Below the pieces are notes generated by a model that saw nothing but the letters and a program-made list of their open reading frames with translations, searched no databases and had not been told where the DNA came from. Both the position numbers and the translations under genes were made by a program. Shown here piece after piece: positions 1 through 6,372 of a stretch of 9,250 nucleotides of DNA. The DNA lies in NCBI GenBank assembly GCA_011525445.1, contig WTGE01000119.1, positions 1 to 9,250 on the forward strand, in the 5' to 3' direction. The number at the start of each line of letters is the position of its first letter. Position 1 is the first letter of the stretch. The stretch comes from Synechococcus sp. CO36386bin_37 (GTDB lineage Bacteria; Cyanobacteriota; Cyanobacteriia; PCC-6307; Cyanobiaceae).

Positions 1-434
1 TGGTGCTGGTGGATGACCGCATCGCTGACAGCATTTTCCAGCAGATCCAGACCCGACCTCAGGAATATTCCATCCTGGCCACCCTCAACCTCAACGGCGA
101 CTACATTTCCGATGCCGCGGCTGCAATGGTGGGGGGTCTCGGAATGGCGCCAGGGGCCAACATCGGTGAAGCTGCTGCCATCTTCGAAGCCACCCACGGC
201 ACCGCTCCCAAGCATGCCGGCTTGGATCGCATCAACCCCGGCTCCGTGATCCTGAGCGGCGTGATGATGCTGGAATTCTTGGGATGGCAGGAAGCTGCCC
301 ATCTGATCACAAAAGGCCTCAGCGCGGCCATCAAAGACAAACAGGTGACCTACGACCTCGCCCGATTGATGGAACCGAAGGTGGATCCCGTGAGCTGCAG
401 TGGCTTTGCCGACGCCATCATCAAGAGGTTTTAA
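1..434 (+). CDS. icd: NADP-dependent isocitrate dehydrogenase, C-terminal part (5' end outside window)
   Basis: This is the last 143 or so residues of isocitrate dehydrogenase, which oxidatively decarboxylates isocitrate to 2-oxoglutarate in the cytoplasm. In cyanobacteria this step supplies the skeleton for ammonium assimilation and the 2-oxoglutarate nitrogen-status signal. The isocitrate/isopropylmalate dehydrogenase signature is seen ([10 protein letters not shown] followed by [12 protein letters not shown]). Its two aspartates match E. coli Asp307 and Asp311, the metal and substrate ligands. The cofactor loop [11 protein letters not shown] keeps the lysine equivalent to Lys344 but has His where E. 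coli has Tyr345. Near the C-terminus, VTYDLARLM keeps the tyrosine and arginine equivalent to Tyr391 and Arg395, which contact the NADP 2'-phosphate, so NADP use is expected. The reading frame is open to the window's left edge, so the start is not visible. The stop is TAA at 432-434. Numbering comparisons are by eye to the E. coli protein. Confidence 0.96.
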   Translation, partial: VLVDDRIADSIFQQIQTRPQEYSILATLNLNGDYISDAAAAMVGGLGMAPGANIGEAAAIFEATHGTAPKHAGLDRINPGSVILSGVMMLEFLGWQEAAHLITKGLSAAIKDKQVTYDLARLMEPKVDPVSCSGFADAIIKRF

Positions 435-549
435 TCCGCACAGGAACGACCCCTTGCGGTTGCGTTTCCTTTGCCAACATCGCTGATGGCTTTGTTGGCA
501 ACCATGGGTTGATGACGCCACCGGAGGGAGCAAAGCAGGTCAGAATCGG
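435..549. promoter_or_regulatory. icd-glcF spacer with leader-like structure
   Basis: This 115-bp spacer separates two co-directional genes. It holds a perfect 9-bp inverted repeat (471-479 with 493-501), a second short hairpin overlapping its right arm (499-503 with 507-511), and a possible nine-codon mini-ORF, 486-512 (MALLATMG then TGA). No T-run follows either hairpin, so a simple rho-independent terminator for icd is not supported. A purine-rich GGAGGGAG lies at 523-530, about 20 nt before the glcF ATG, which is far for a ribosome binding site. AGGT at 537-540 is closer, with a 9-nt gap. No convincing -35/-10 pair was recognised. Whether glcF is co-transcribed with icd or has its own promoter cannot be decided from sequence alone. 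Confidence 0.45.
471..501. repeat. Perfect 9-bp inverted repeat in glcF leader region
   Basis: TTGCCAACA (471-479) is the exact reverse complement of TGTTGGCAA (493-501), with a 13-nt loop. It could form an RNA stem-loop in the icd 3' UTR or glcF leader, or act as a dyad operator with half-sites 22 bp apart centre to centre. No poly-T tract follows on either strand. Confidence 0.6.
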
Positions 550-1815
550 ATGATGGCTTTTGTCGATGCAACCGATCCCTGTGTTCACTGCGGATTCTGC
601 TTACCCACCTGTGCCAGTTACCGCGTGCTGGGCACGGAGATGGATTCTCCCCGCGGTCGTATCCACACGCTGAAGGCGATTGAAGCGGGCGAACTGGAAC
701 TGGATGCAACGGTGGCCAGCCATTTCGACAGTTGCCTGGGTTGCTTTGCCTGTGTGAGCGCCTGCCCCTCCGGCGTCCGTTACGACCAGCTGATCGAAGC
801 GACGCGGCCCAAGCTCAACCAACCTGAATTGCGCAGCAGCTGGCAAACCAACTTCAGGAAGCTGCTGCTTTGGGTGCTTCCTTACCCGAAACGGTTGAGA
901 GCCTTGCTGCAGCCCATGCGCGCCTATACCGGAACGGGCCTGCAGCCCCTGATCCGGCGGACAGGCCTTCTTGAGCTGCTGGGCCCTCAACTCAAAGCGA
1001 TGGAGGCGCTGCTTCCTTCTCTTTCGGCGGAAGCCTTTGTTGATGCATTCCCACGCATCAATCCAGCCCATGGGACGCAGCGCGGGCGGGTGGGCCTGGT
1101 GCTCGGTTGCGTGCAACGCTGCTTTGACCCTGGAGTGAACGAAGCCACCGTGGCCGTTCTTCAAGCGAACGGTTTTGAAGTGATCATTCCAGGCAATCAG
1201 GGTTGTTGCGGTGCAGTGAGCCATCACCAGGGCCAGCTGGAACAAACCCAGGAACTTGCCAATCTCTTGGTGGATTGCTTTGCCGGTGAGAACTTGGATG
1301 CCGTGCTGGTGGCGGCCTCCGGGTGCGGCCACACCATGAAGGCCTATGGCGAGGGTCTCGATGGCACCCAAAGCTTCAACGCTCCGGTGTTGGACGTGCA
1401 TGAATTCCTCGCCAGTCGCGGGCTCTCAGAGGCTTTCCGGCACAGCCTGACCCCACTTCCCTGCAAGGTTGTGTACCACGATGCTTGCCACATGATTCAC
1501 GGCCAGGGGATTGCAGCCCAGCCCAGGGCCTTGCTGCGAGCCATCCCCGAGCTCCAACTCAAAGAGGCCACAGAGGCAGGCGTTTGCTGCGGAAGTGCTG
1601 GGATCTACAACCTGGTGCAACCCAATGAAGCTGCGGAACTCGGCCAACTCAAGGCAGCCGACTTAAGCAGCACAGGAGCGGAGATTGTGGCCAGCGCCAA
1701 CATTGGCTGCAGCCTGCAGTTAAGGCGTCACCTCAGCTTCGATGGCCCCAAGGTTCAGCACCCCATGGAATTGCTGGCCCGCTCAGCCGGAGTGGGACCT
1801 TTCCTCTCAGATTGA
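550..1815 (+). CDS. glcF: Glycolate dehydrogenase iron-sulfur subunit GlcF
   Basis: GlcF is the electron-transfer subunit of glycolate dehydrogenase, which oxidises glycolate to glyoxylate in photorespiration and passes electrons towards the quinone pool. The 421-residue protein has two 4Fe-4S ferredoxin motifs near the N-terminus: Cys11, 14, 17, 21 (CVHCGFCLPTC) and Cys62, 65, 68, 72 (CLGCFACVSAC). Two CCG domains follow: Cys187, Cys219-Cys220-Gly and Cys259, then Cys313, Cys346-Cys347-Gly and Cys387. All expected cysteines are present, and the length is close to E. coli GlcF (about 407). ATG 550 is used because an in-frame stop lies at 484-486 and no ATG, GTG or TTG intervenes. A second ATG at 553 is equally possible. 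The gene follows icd by 115 bp and converges with the kinase gene 21 bp downstream. Its partner glcE is 1.45 kb away beyond that opposite-strand gene, and glcD is not in the window. Confidence 0.95.
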   Translation: MMAFVDATDPCVHCGFCLPTCASYRVLGTEMDSPRGRIHTLKAIEAGELELDATVASHFDSCLGCFACVSACPSGVRYDQLIEATRPKLNQPELRSSWQTNFRKLLLWVLPYPKRLRALLQPMRAYTGTGLQPLIRRTGLLELLGPQLKAMEALLPSLSAEAFVDAFPRINPAHGTQRGRVGLVLGCVQRCFDPGVNEATVAVLQANGFEVIIPGNQGCCGAVSHHQGQLEQTQELANLLVDCFAGENLDAVLVAASGCGHTMKAYGEGLDGTQSFNAPVLDVHEFLASRGLSEAFRHSLTPLPCKVVYHDACHMIHGQGIAAQPRALLRAIPELQLKEATEAGVCCGSAGIYNLVQPNEAAELGQLKAADLSSTGAEIVASANIGCSLQLRRHLSFDGPKVQHPMELLARSAGVGPFLSD

Positions 1816-1836
1816 AACGACGAAAACCAAAGGGAC

Positions 1837-3228
1837 TCAGTCTTCGAACCATCGGTAGGCCTGCGTGAGCGTATTGGAGTCCCCGAGGTTTCCAGGAAAG
1901 GTGATCACCGGTAATTGATCACTGCAACCCTGCGCCTGATCCCCGGCCGCCATGGGCCTCACAAGCGACAACCCTGGCATGAGCTGACCCTCCAACTGAA
2001 CCACCTTGAGGCCAAGCCCTTCCACCAACAGCGTGCCAGTGGTGATGCCTCCTTTGCTGATCAGATAGCCCAGCCGAGGAGCCACTCCCGCCACCAATCG
2101 GGCCATGAGAGCGGCCAGTTCCAGCCCGAAGCGCAAGCGCCGCTCCTTCGCCGCCGCCCCGGCCCCAAACCCAAGTTCACCGCGGCTCGTAAACAGAACC
2201 GGTGTCAACCCTGCTTCCAGCGCTTGCTCCAACCGCTTCAGCCATTCCTTCAAGAGATCAGGCATGAGCAGATCTGGTGATCCTCCTTCCAGCACCCGGG
2301 CGATCCGAGCCACGGGTAGCTCAATCCCCAGGCAATGCTCGTTTACGAGCAGCGATTTCAACTGCTGATCCGCCAACGGTACGTGGGAACCCACCACCAC
2401 CAACCCAGGAAGTGGCTGACCGATGGCATTACGGCGGCGCAAGCCCACAAGGCCGTGGGCGTCGAGGGGCTGGGGGCCGAGCGGCGATGGACCGGAGTCC
2501 ACGAGGCCATTGAGCAGGCTCGCAGCCGAGCGGAACAAAAAATGCTTACGGCCCTGCAGCGCACGGATCGCCGCTCCCAGCGCCCGCAGCTGCCCTGGGT
2601 GAACCGCATCCACCACAACAGGTCGATTGGCTTCCAAACCCTCGAGACGTGCAATGAGATCAGCCGATCGCCGGGGATCCAGCAATGCCAGTGGAATTCT
2701 CAGCACCGCATCTGCTGCGATCTGGCCAGAACTCCTCTCCTCCAGCCACTCCGCCAGATCACTGGTGCTGTATCCAAACAGCCGATCACGGGCAAACGCT
2801 GTGGTGTGAACCGGCTTGCCGTGGAGCTGATGCACCCCATTCACGGTGGTGCGCCCTCCCTCCAGGAACGCTGGCACATGCAAGGTGGCATCCACATCGC
2901 CAAAGTGCTCACCCCAGGCCTGAGCGAGCACTTGAGGTTCCAGCACACCGTGACCTCGCAGGGTGGAATCACCACGGCTCACCAACAGCAGTTCATCGTG
3001 CTGGATGCCCTCAGCTGCCATGGCCTTGACCAGGGCATCGACAATCTCGCGGTTGCGGATGGCCGCGGCCTCGGGTGTGAGGGCACGTGTGTTGGCCAAA
3101 ATGAACATCAAAGAGGAGGGATGCCTCAAGCCCCGACGCAGGGATTCAACGTCCCAACACAACAGCAACAAACAGCTATGCACCGTCTGAGATCCGGTGG
3201 GGTCGTCGTCGATGACGACAATCTTCAT
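1837..3228 (-). CDS. Four-carbon acid sugar kinase family protein (DUF1537, OtnK/DtnK-like)
   Basis: Characterised members of this family phosphorylate 2-hydroxy four-carbon sugar acids (threonate, erythronate) with ATP; the substrate here is unknown. The 463-residue protein has the expected two-domain pattern. The N-terminal acid-sugar-binding domain shows DDDPTGSQT (7-15), SRGDSTLRGH (84-93), FLEGGRTTVNG (121-131), GYSTSDLAEW (152-161) and VDAVHP (206-211). The C-terminal nucleotide-binding domain shows VVVGSHVP (277-284), SKGGITT (391-397) and FPGNLGD (444-450). ATG 3228 is chosen because AGAGGA (3236-3241, minus strand) sits 7 nt upstream and the protein then begins directly with MKIVVIDDDPTG. 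The frame stays open upstream, but a longer form would overlap glcE and lacks family similarity. The gene lies between glcF and glcE on the opposite strand. The usual catabolic partners (PdxA2, class II aldolase, a sugar-acid transporter) are absent, which suggests a different or housekeeping role. Family confidence is high; substrate confidence is low. Confidence 0.9.
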   Translation of the reverse strand: MKIVVIDDDPTGSQTVHSCLLLLCWDVESLRRGLRHPSSLMFILANTRALTPEAAAIRNREIVDALVKAMAAEGIQHDELLLVSRGDSTLRGHGVLEPQVLAQAWGEHFGDVDATLHVPAFLEGGRTTVNGVHQLHGKPVHTTAFARDRLFGYSTSDLAEWLEERSSGQIAADAVLRIPLALLDPRRSADLIARLEGLEANRPVVVDAVHPGQLRALGAAIRALQGRKHFLFRSAASLLNGLVDSGPSPLGPQPLDAHGLVGLRRRNAIGQPLPGLVVVGSHVPLADQQLKSLLVNEHCLGIELPVARIARVLEGGSPDLLMPDLLKEWLKRLEQALEAGLTPVLFTSRGELGFGAGAAAKERRLRFGLELAALMARLVAGVAPRLGYLISKGGITTGTLLVEGLGLKVVQLEGQLMPGLSLVRPMAAGDQAQGCSDQLPVITFPGNLGDSNTLTQAYRWFED

Positions 3229-3269
3229 GGGACGATCCTCTGATGTTGTGCTGAGGCCTCTTCGCTCAC
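3229..3269. promoter_or_regulatory. 41-bp divergent intergenic region between kinase gene and glcE
   Basis: Both flanking genes read outwards from this short gap, so their translation signals, and possibly promoters, must overlap each other or the neighbouring coding sequence. It contains a clear minus-strand ribosome binding site, AGAGGA (3236-3241), 7 nt before the kinase ATG. It also has an 8-bp perfect palindrome, GAGGCCTC (3253-3260), whose plus-strand GAGG lies 13 nt before the glcE GTG. No recognisable -10/-35 pair fits. The promoter role is inferred from geometry only. Confidence 0.5.
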
Positions 3270-4487
3270 GTGCCTGAACAAGCGTTGCCCTCCTCAGCGG
3301 TGCTCGCACCCGATTCTCTTGATGAGCTTGGCAAGCTCATCACCGACTTGCATAGCGATGGACGGCCCTGGGTCCCCTCCGGCTTGGGTAGTCGCCTGCA
3401 CTGGGGACCTCCCCTCCAGGATTCCGGACCAATCGTCAGCATCTGCCAGCTCAACAGAATCGTGGACCACGCCGTGGATGACCTCACGATCACCGTGGAA
3501 GCCGGCATGCCCATAGCAGAGCTGCAGGTGGTACTAGCGGAACAGCGGCAATGGCTCCCGCTCAACTGGCCCTGGGGCAGCACGGCAGCATCAATCCAAT
3601 CCGCAGGCACGGTCGGCGGGCTTGTCGCCCGGGGGCTATCGGGAGGATTACGTCAACGTTATTTCGGCGTTCGCGATCAGATCATTGGCATCAGCTTGAT
3701 CCGAAGCGATGGAGTCCGAGCGCGTGCCGGCGGTCGTGTCGTGAAAAACGTAGCGGGCTACGACCTCATGCGTCTGCTTTGTGGCAGCTGGGGAAGTCTC
3801 GCTCTGATCACAGAGCTCACGTTGCGGGTCCAACCGATTCGTGAATTCCGCCGTCAGCTCGCCCTCCATGGAGACATCGGGCCACTTGAAACGTTCCGAG
3901 CCGAGGTTGTTGGTAGCAGCTTCACACCGGACTGGATCAACTGGGAGCTGCAGCCGAATCAAGGCGCACGGATCCTTCTCGGTGTGGCCAGCATCAGCGA
4001 CAGCACAGTGGAAGAACAGATCAACCGACTGGAGTCACGCGCTGCGCGGCAACACCTCAACATCCAACGCTTGCCCTGGGACCAGCCGATTCCGGACAGC
4101 GTCTCAGTAAGCGGAACTCCATGCTGGCTGCTGCGCCTCTGCCTTCCACCGGTGCAACTGCATCAACTTTTGAAAACAAGGGAATTCACCACCCTCAAGG
4201 ATTGGCACTGGCAAATCAGTGCAGGTGCTGGCAGCGGTGATGGCTGGCAGCTGAGCGGTCCTGCCGCTCCGAGTTATCAAATCGAAGCCTTGAGGCGACG
4301 CATCACAGCCTTAGGGGGACAACTCACTGTGCTCGTCCAGCCTGGATGCCTGCCAGCCTGGCTGGACGCACCATCCCGTCCCCTCATCGAAGCGGTGAAG
4401 GCTCAATTTGACCCGAAACAACAGCTCTCCAGAGGACGGCTTCCAGGCGTGGCGACACCTCTCAGGTCGCCACATAGCGGCAACTGA
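3270..4487 (+). CDS. glcE: Glycolate dehydrogenase FAD-binding subunit GlcE
   Basis: GlcE is a flavoprotein subunit that works with GlcD and GlcF in glycolate oxidation. The 405-residue protein has an N-terminal PCMH-type FAD-binding domain (about residues 15-190). It shows VPSGLGSRLHWG (35-46), LTITVEAGM (72-80), the FAD loop AGTVGGLVA (112-120) and the strong GlcE/GlcD signature GGRVVKNVAGYD (154-165) followed by GSWGSLALITE. The C-terminal half is more divergent and ends with a family-like LSRGRLPG. It is somewhat longer than E. coli GlcE (about 350). The start is GTG at 3270: the frame is closed by a TGA at 3252-3254 and no ATG occurs before Met80. An alternative GTG lies at 3300. The gene diverges from the kinase gene by 41 bp and overlaps the convergent mutarotase gene by 26 bp. 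Its separation from glcF by an opposite-strand gene means the two subunits cannot share a simple operon here. Confidence 0.92.
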   Translation: MPEQALPSSAVLAPDSLDELGKLITDLHSDGRPWVPSGLGSRLHWGPPLQDSGPIVSICQLNRIVDHAVDDLTITVEAGMPIAELQVVLAEQRQWLPLNWPWGSTAASIQSAGTVGGLVARGLSGGLRQRYFGVRDQIIGISLIRSDGVRARAGGRVVKNVAGYDLMRLLCGSWGSLALITELTLRVQPIREFRRQLALHGDIGPLETFRAEVVGSSFTPDWINWELQPNQGARILLGVASISDSTVEEQINRLESRAARQHLNIQRLPWDQPIPDSVSVSGTPCWLLRLCLPPVQLHQLLKTREFTTLKDWHWQISAGAGSGDGWQLSGPAAPSYQIEALRRRITALGGQLTVLVQPGCLPAWLDAPSRPLIEAVKAQFDPKQQLSRGRLPGVATPLRSPHSGN

Positions 4488-5316
4488 GCTGAAGACTCTG
4501 ACCAGAGGTGAGTTCCAGCTTTCGATCTCCGCTGATCAAAGACTGGCGCGGTCCGGTCCAGGGCTCGAGGCAAACCATGGAGCGAGGAGGCTCGGTCCAG
4601 ATCACTGTGAGATCCATAGGGGCTTGATGCTGGAGCAACAAGCGCGTTCCAGTCGCGTCATCCACCAAGGTGACCGGCCCAGCTGGTTGGGTCAGAAAGT
4701 CCACGCCCTCCGGTAACCGACTCAATTGACTGCTGGTGTCCGCCTCTGCCATCTCAAAATGATTGAGACATCGGGGTGCAAGGCCCTCGAGACGGGTACG
4801 ACCAAGGTCCGACACCTTGAAATAGGGATGGAGACCGAAACTGAAGGGCATCGACTCTCCCCCTTCACTGGTATTGGCAATCGTGGTGGAGATCGCAAGG
4901 GCGCCTGGGAGCGGACGCACTTCCATGTCCACCCGAAAGCGGAACGGATAGTGCGACAGGGTTTCATCCGACTCGGTCAACGACAGACAAACGCCTGACT
5001 GATCCTGCAAAAGTTCCAGCTTCCACGGCAAGTCTCGGGCGAAGCCATGCTGCTTGAGACTGAACTCACCACGCGCCAAAGGAAGTCGATCCCCGGGAAG
5101 ATTGCCGCAAATCGGAAACAACACCGGGATTCCACCACGAATGCTTTTGCTGGCATCGGCAAAACGCGCCTGGTCGAAATACAAAAGCTCCCGGCCTTGG
5201 CATAACCATTCGGTCACGAGGCCGCCCCGTTCGGGCACAAGACGTAAACGATCCCCGCTGTCGGGATGCACATATTCCCAATGGACATAGGGCGCCGACT
5301 TCTGACGCAACGTCAT
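4462..5316 (-). CDS. D-hexose-6-phosphate mutarotase / aldose 1-epimerase family protein
   Basis: This 284-residue protein belongs to the galactose-mutarotase-like superfamily and most resembles the glucose-6-phosphate 1-epimerase (YeaD) branch, which interconverts the alpha and beta anomers of hexose-6-phosphates. It shows an early SIRGGIPVLFPICGNL segment (58-73), KQHGFARD with His90, FSFGLHPYF with His163, and VCLEPWTGPRQ with Glu251. The two histidines and the glutamate correspond to the usual catalytic set. The length matches the family. ATG 5316 is preferred because GGGG lies 8 nt upstream; ATG 5322, two codons earlier, is possible. The open frame reaches 5478, but that extension runs through the 3' end of the hydrolase gene and has no family similarity. 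The gene is 89 bp downstream of the hydrolase on the same strand, so co-transcription is plausible. Its tail overlaps glcE by 26 bp. A role linking glycogen-derived glucose-6-phosphate to the oxidative pentose phosphate pathway is inferred. Confidence 0.88.
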   Translation of the reverse strand: MTLRQKSAPYVHWEYVHPDSGDRLRLVPERGGLVTEWLCQGRELLYFDQARFADASKSIRGGIPVLFPICGNLPGDRLPLARGEFSLKQHGFARDLPWKLELLQDQSGVCLSLTESDETLSHYPFRFRVDMEVRPLPGALAISTTIANTSEGGESMPFSFGLHPYFKVSDLGRTRLEGLAPRCLNHFEMAEADTSSQLSRLPEGVDFLTQPAGPVTLVDDATGTRLLLQHQAPMDLTVIWTEPPRSMVCLEPWTGPRQSLISGDRKLELTSGQSLQLSCRYVAT

Positions 5317-5405
5317 GGCCATGAACCCCAAACGACCCCAGTTTGCACTTGGGATCAAATTCTGAAAACAGATCGAATTGAACCCGAAAGCCCTTCTTGC
5401 TGTCG

Positions 5406-6302
5406 TCAGCCTGGTAAAGCAGCCATCCAATCCAGCAAAGCCTGGTTCACCTGGTCGGGCACTTCGTCGTGGGGGCAATGACCAGCCTCCAACACCACTT
5501 CATGGGTGTTCTCCGGAGCATGACGTTGAAAACTGGCTCGCCTTCCCGGTGCATTGATCCAGGGATCGCGAATCCCCCAGAGCAGAAACAAAGGGGATTG
5601 CAGCTCGGCGAACAGCTCATCAAGAGGTTGCCCACTGGGAATATCGAACACCGTTCGAAACACCCCAAAGGCACCTGGATCGAGAGAAGGAAGACGAATC
5701 GACTCCACCAGAGCGTCGTCAACATTGCTGCGGTCGATGTACACCTGATTCAGTGTGCGCCGGATCGTGGCAGGCCTGCGCAAATTTTCAAACAACAAGC
5801 GTTGCAAAACCGGGCTTTTGAGCAGAGCAGAACCGATGGTGCGACGCGCGATCGCACCCCAGCCGCGTGGTGACTGATGTTGCTCATCACTGAATGGACC
5901 CGCCGCATTGAGCAGCACCACGCCTGCAGACTGCTCTTTCAGGGCTGCACCAGCAGCAAGGGCCGCAAACCCACCCAGGGAATTACCCGCAATCACAGTG
6001 GGACGACCAATCCGTTCCTTCACATAGGCCACCAATTGATCTCGCCAGAGTGCTCCCCCGTATCCAAGACCTGAGGGTTTGGCGCTACGGCCAAAACCAA
6101 GCAAATCGAGTGCGTGCACCTCATAACGAGTCGCCAGCGCTGGAATGTTGTAACGCCAATGGTCCGTTGATGCCCCAAAGCCATGCACCAGCAGCACGGC
6201 TGGAAGCGTCTCAGCCTGGGCAGCAGCCTCGGGCTGTTGAGGCATCTGGCAGAGCGCATGCACCGGATGGTTCTGAAACTGCCAACAGATCTGTCCCACC
6301 AC
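5406..6302 (-). CDS. Alpha/beta hydrolase, plant/cyanobacterial PPH/CLD1-like group
   Basis: This 298-residue alpha/beta-fold hydrolase has the oxyanion motif LLVHGFGAS (37-45), [11 protein letters not shown] (47-57) and [10 protein letters not shown] (64-73). The nucleophile elbow is GNSLGG with Ser108, the acid is probably Asp246 (WGIRDPW) and the base His275 ([11 protein letters not shown]), so the triad is complete. HWRYNIP and DLLGFGRS are typical of the chloroplast and cyanobacterial group that includes pheophytinase and chlorophyll dephytylase relatives, as well as uncharacterised esterases. A role in chlorophyll or lipid ester hydrolysis is therefore possible but not shown. No signal peptide or membrane segment is evident. 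The start is GTG 6302, with another GTG at 6299; the frame is closed by a stop at 6330-6332. The early [11 protein letters not shown] resembles the family's N-terminal W-x-x-x-x-IHY strand, which argues against a later start. It is the likely first gene of a two-gene unit with the mutarotase. Confidence 0.9.
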   Translation of the reverse strand: MVGQICWQFQNHPVHALCQMPQQPEAAAQAETLPAVLLVHGFGASTDHWRYNIPALATRYEVHALDLLGFGRSAKPSGLGYGGALWRDQLVAYVKERIGRPTVIAGNSLGGFAALAAGAALKEQSAGVVLLNAAGPFSDEQHQSPRGWGAIARRTIGSALLKSPVLQRLLFENLRRPATIRRTLNQVYIDRSNVDDALVESIRLPSLDPGAFGVFRTVFDIPSGQPLDELFAELQSPLFLLWGIRDPWINAPGRRASFQRHAPENTHEVVLEAGHCPHDEVPDQVNQALLDWMAALPG

Positions 6303-6372
6303 ATTCGGCTCGATGGCCGGCGATGCTAGTCATCCTGTTCCGTTCTCCGCAGCGCCCGGCGACTCTCCATCC

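Noticed and set aside
601..1401. 266-residue minus-strand open frame opposite glcF
   Set aside because: It is antisense to an intact GlcF with all cysteine motifs, its composition is rich in His, Gln and Arg, and no family is recognisable.
1810..1845. Possible terminator in the glcF/kinase convergent gap
   Set aside because: The only dyad is the 9-bp GACTCAGTC with a 1-nt centre inside the kinase 3' end, and no T-run follows.
2335..3243. 302-residue plus-strand open frame opposite the DUF1537 kinase gene
   Set aside because: It lies almost wholly antisense to a gene with clear family motifs, has low-complexity His/Gln-rich composition and shows no recognisable domain; long antisense frames are common in GC-rich DNA.
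3229..3309. 27-residue N-terminal extension of the kinase
   Set aside because: It is Arg-rich and unrelated to the family, overlaps the glcE start, and a good ribosome binding site precedes the internal ATG at 3228.
5317..5478. 54-residue N-terminal extension of the mutarotase
   Set aside because: It runs into the 3' coding end of the hydrolase gene, lacks family similarity, and start codons at 5316/5322 give the usual length.
6313..6372. 20-residue N-terminal extension of the small membrane protein
   Set aside because: It is Pro/Ser/Ala-rich without hydrophobic character and begins 10 bp from the divergent hydrolase start, with no ribosome binding site. It remains possible but is less likely than ATG 6373.
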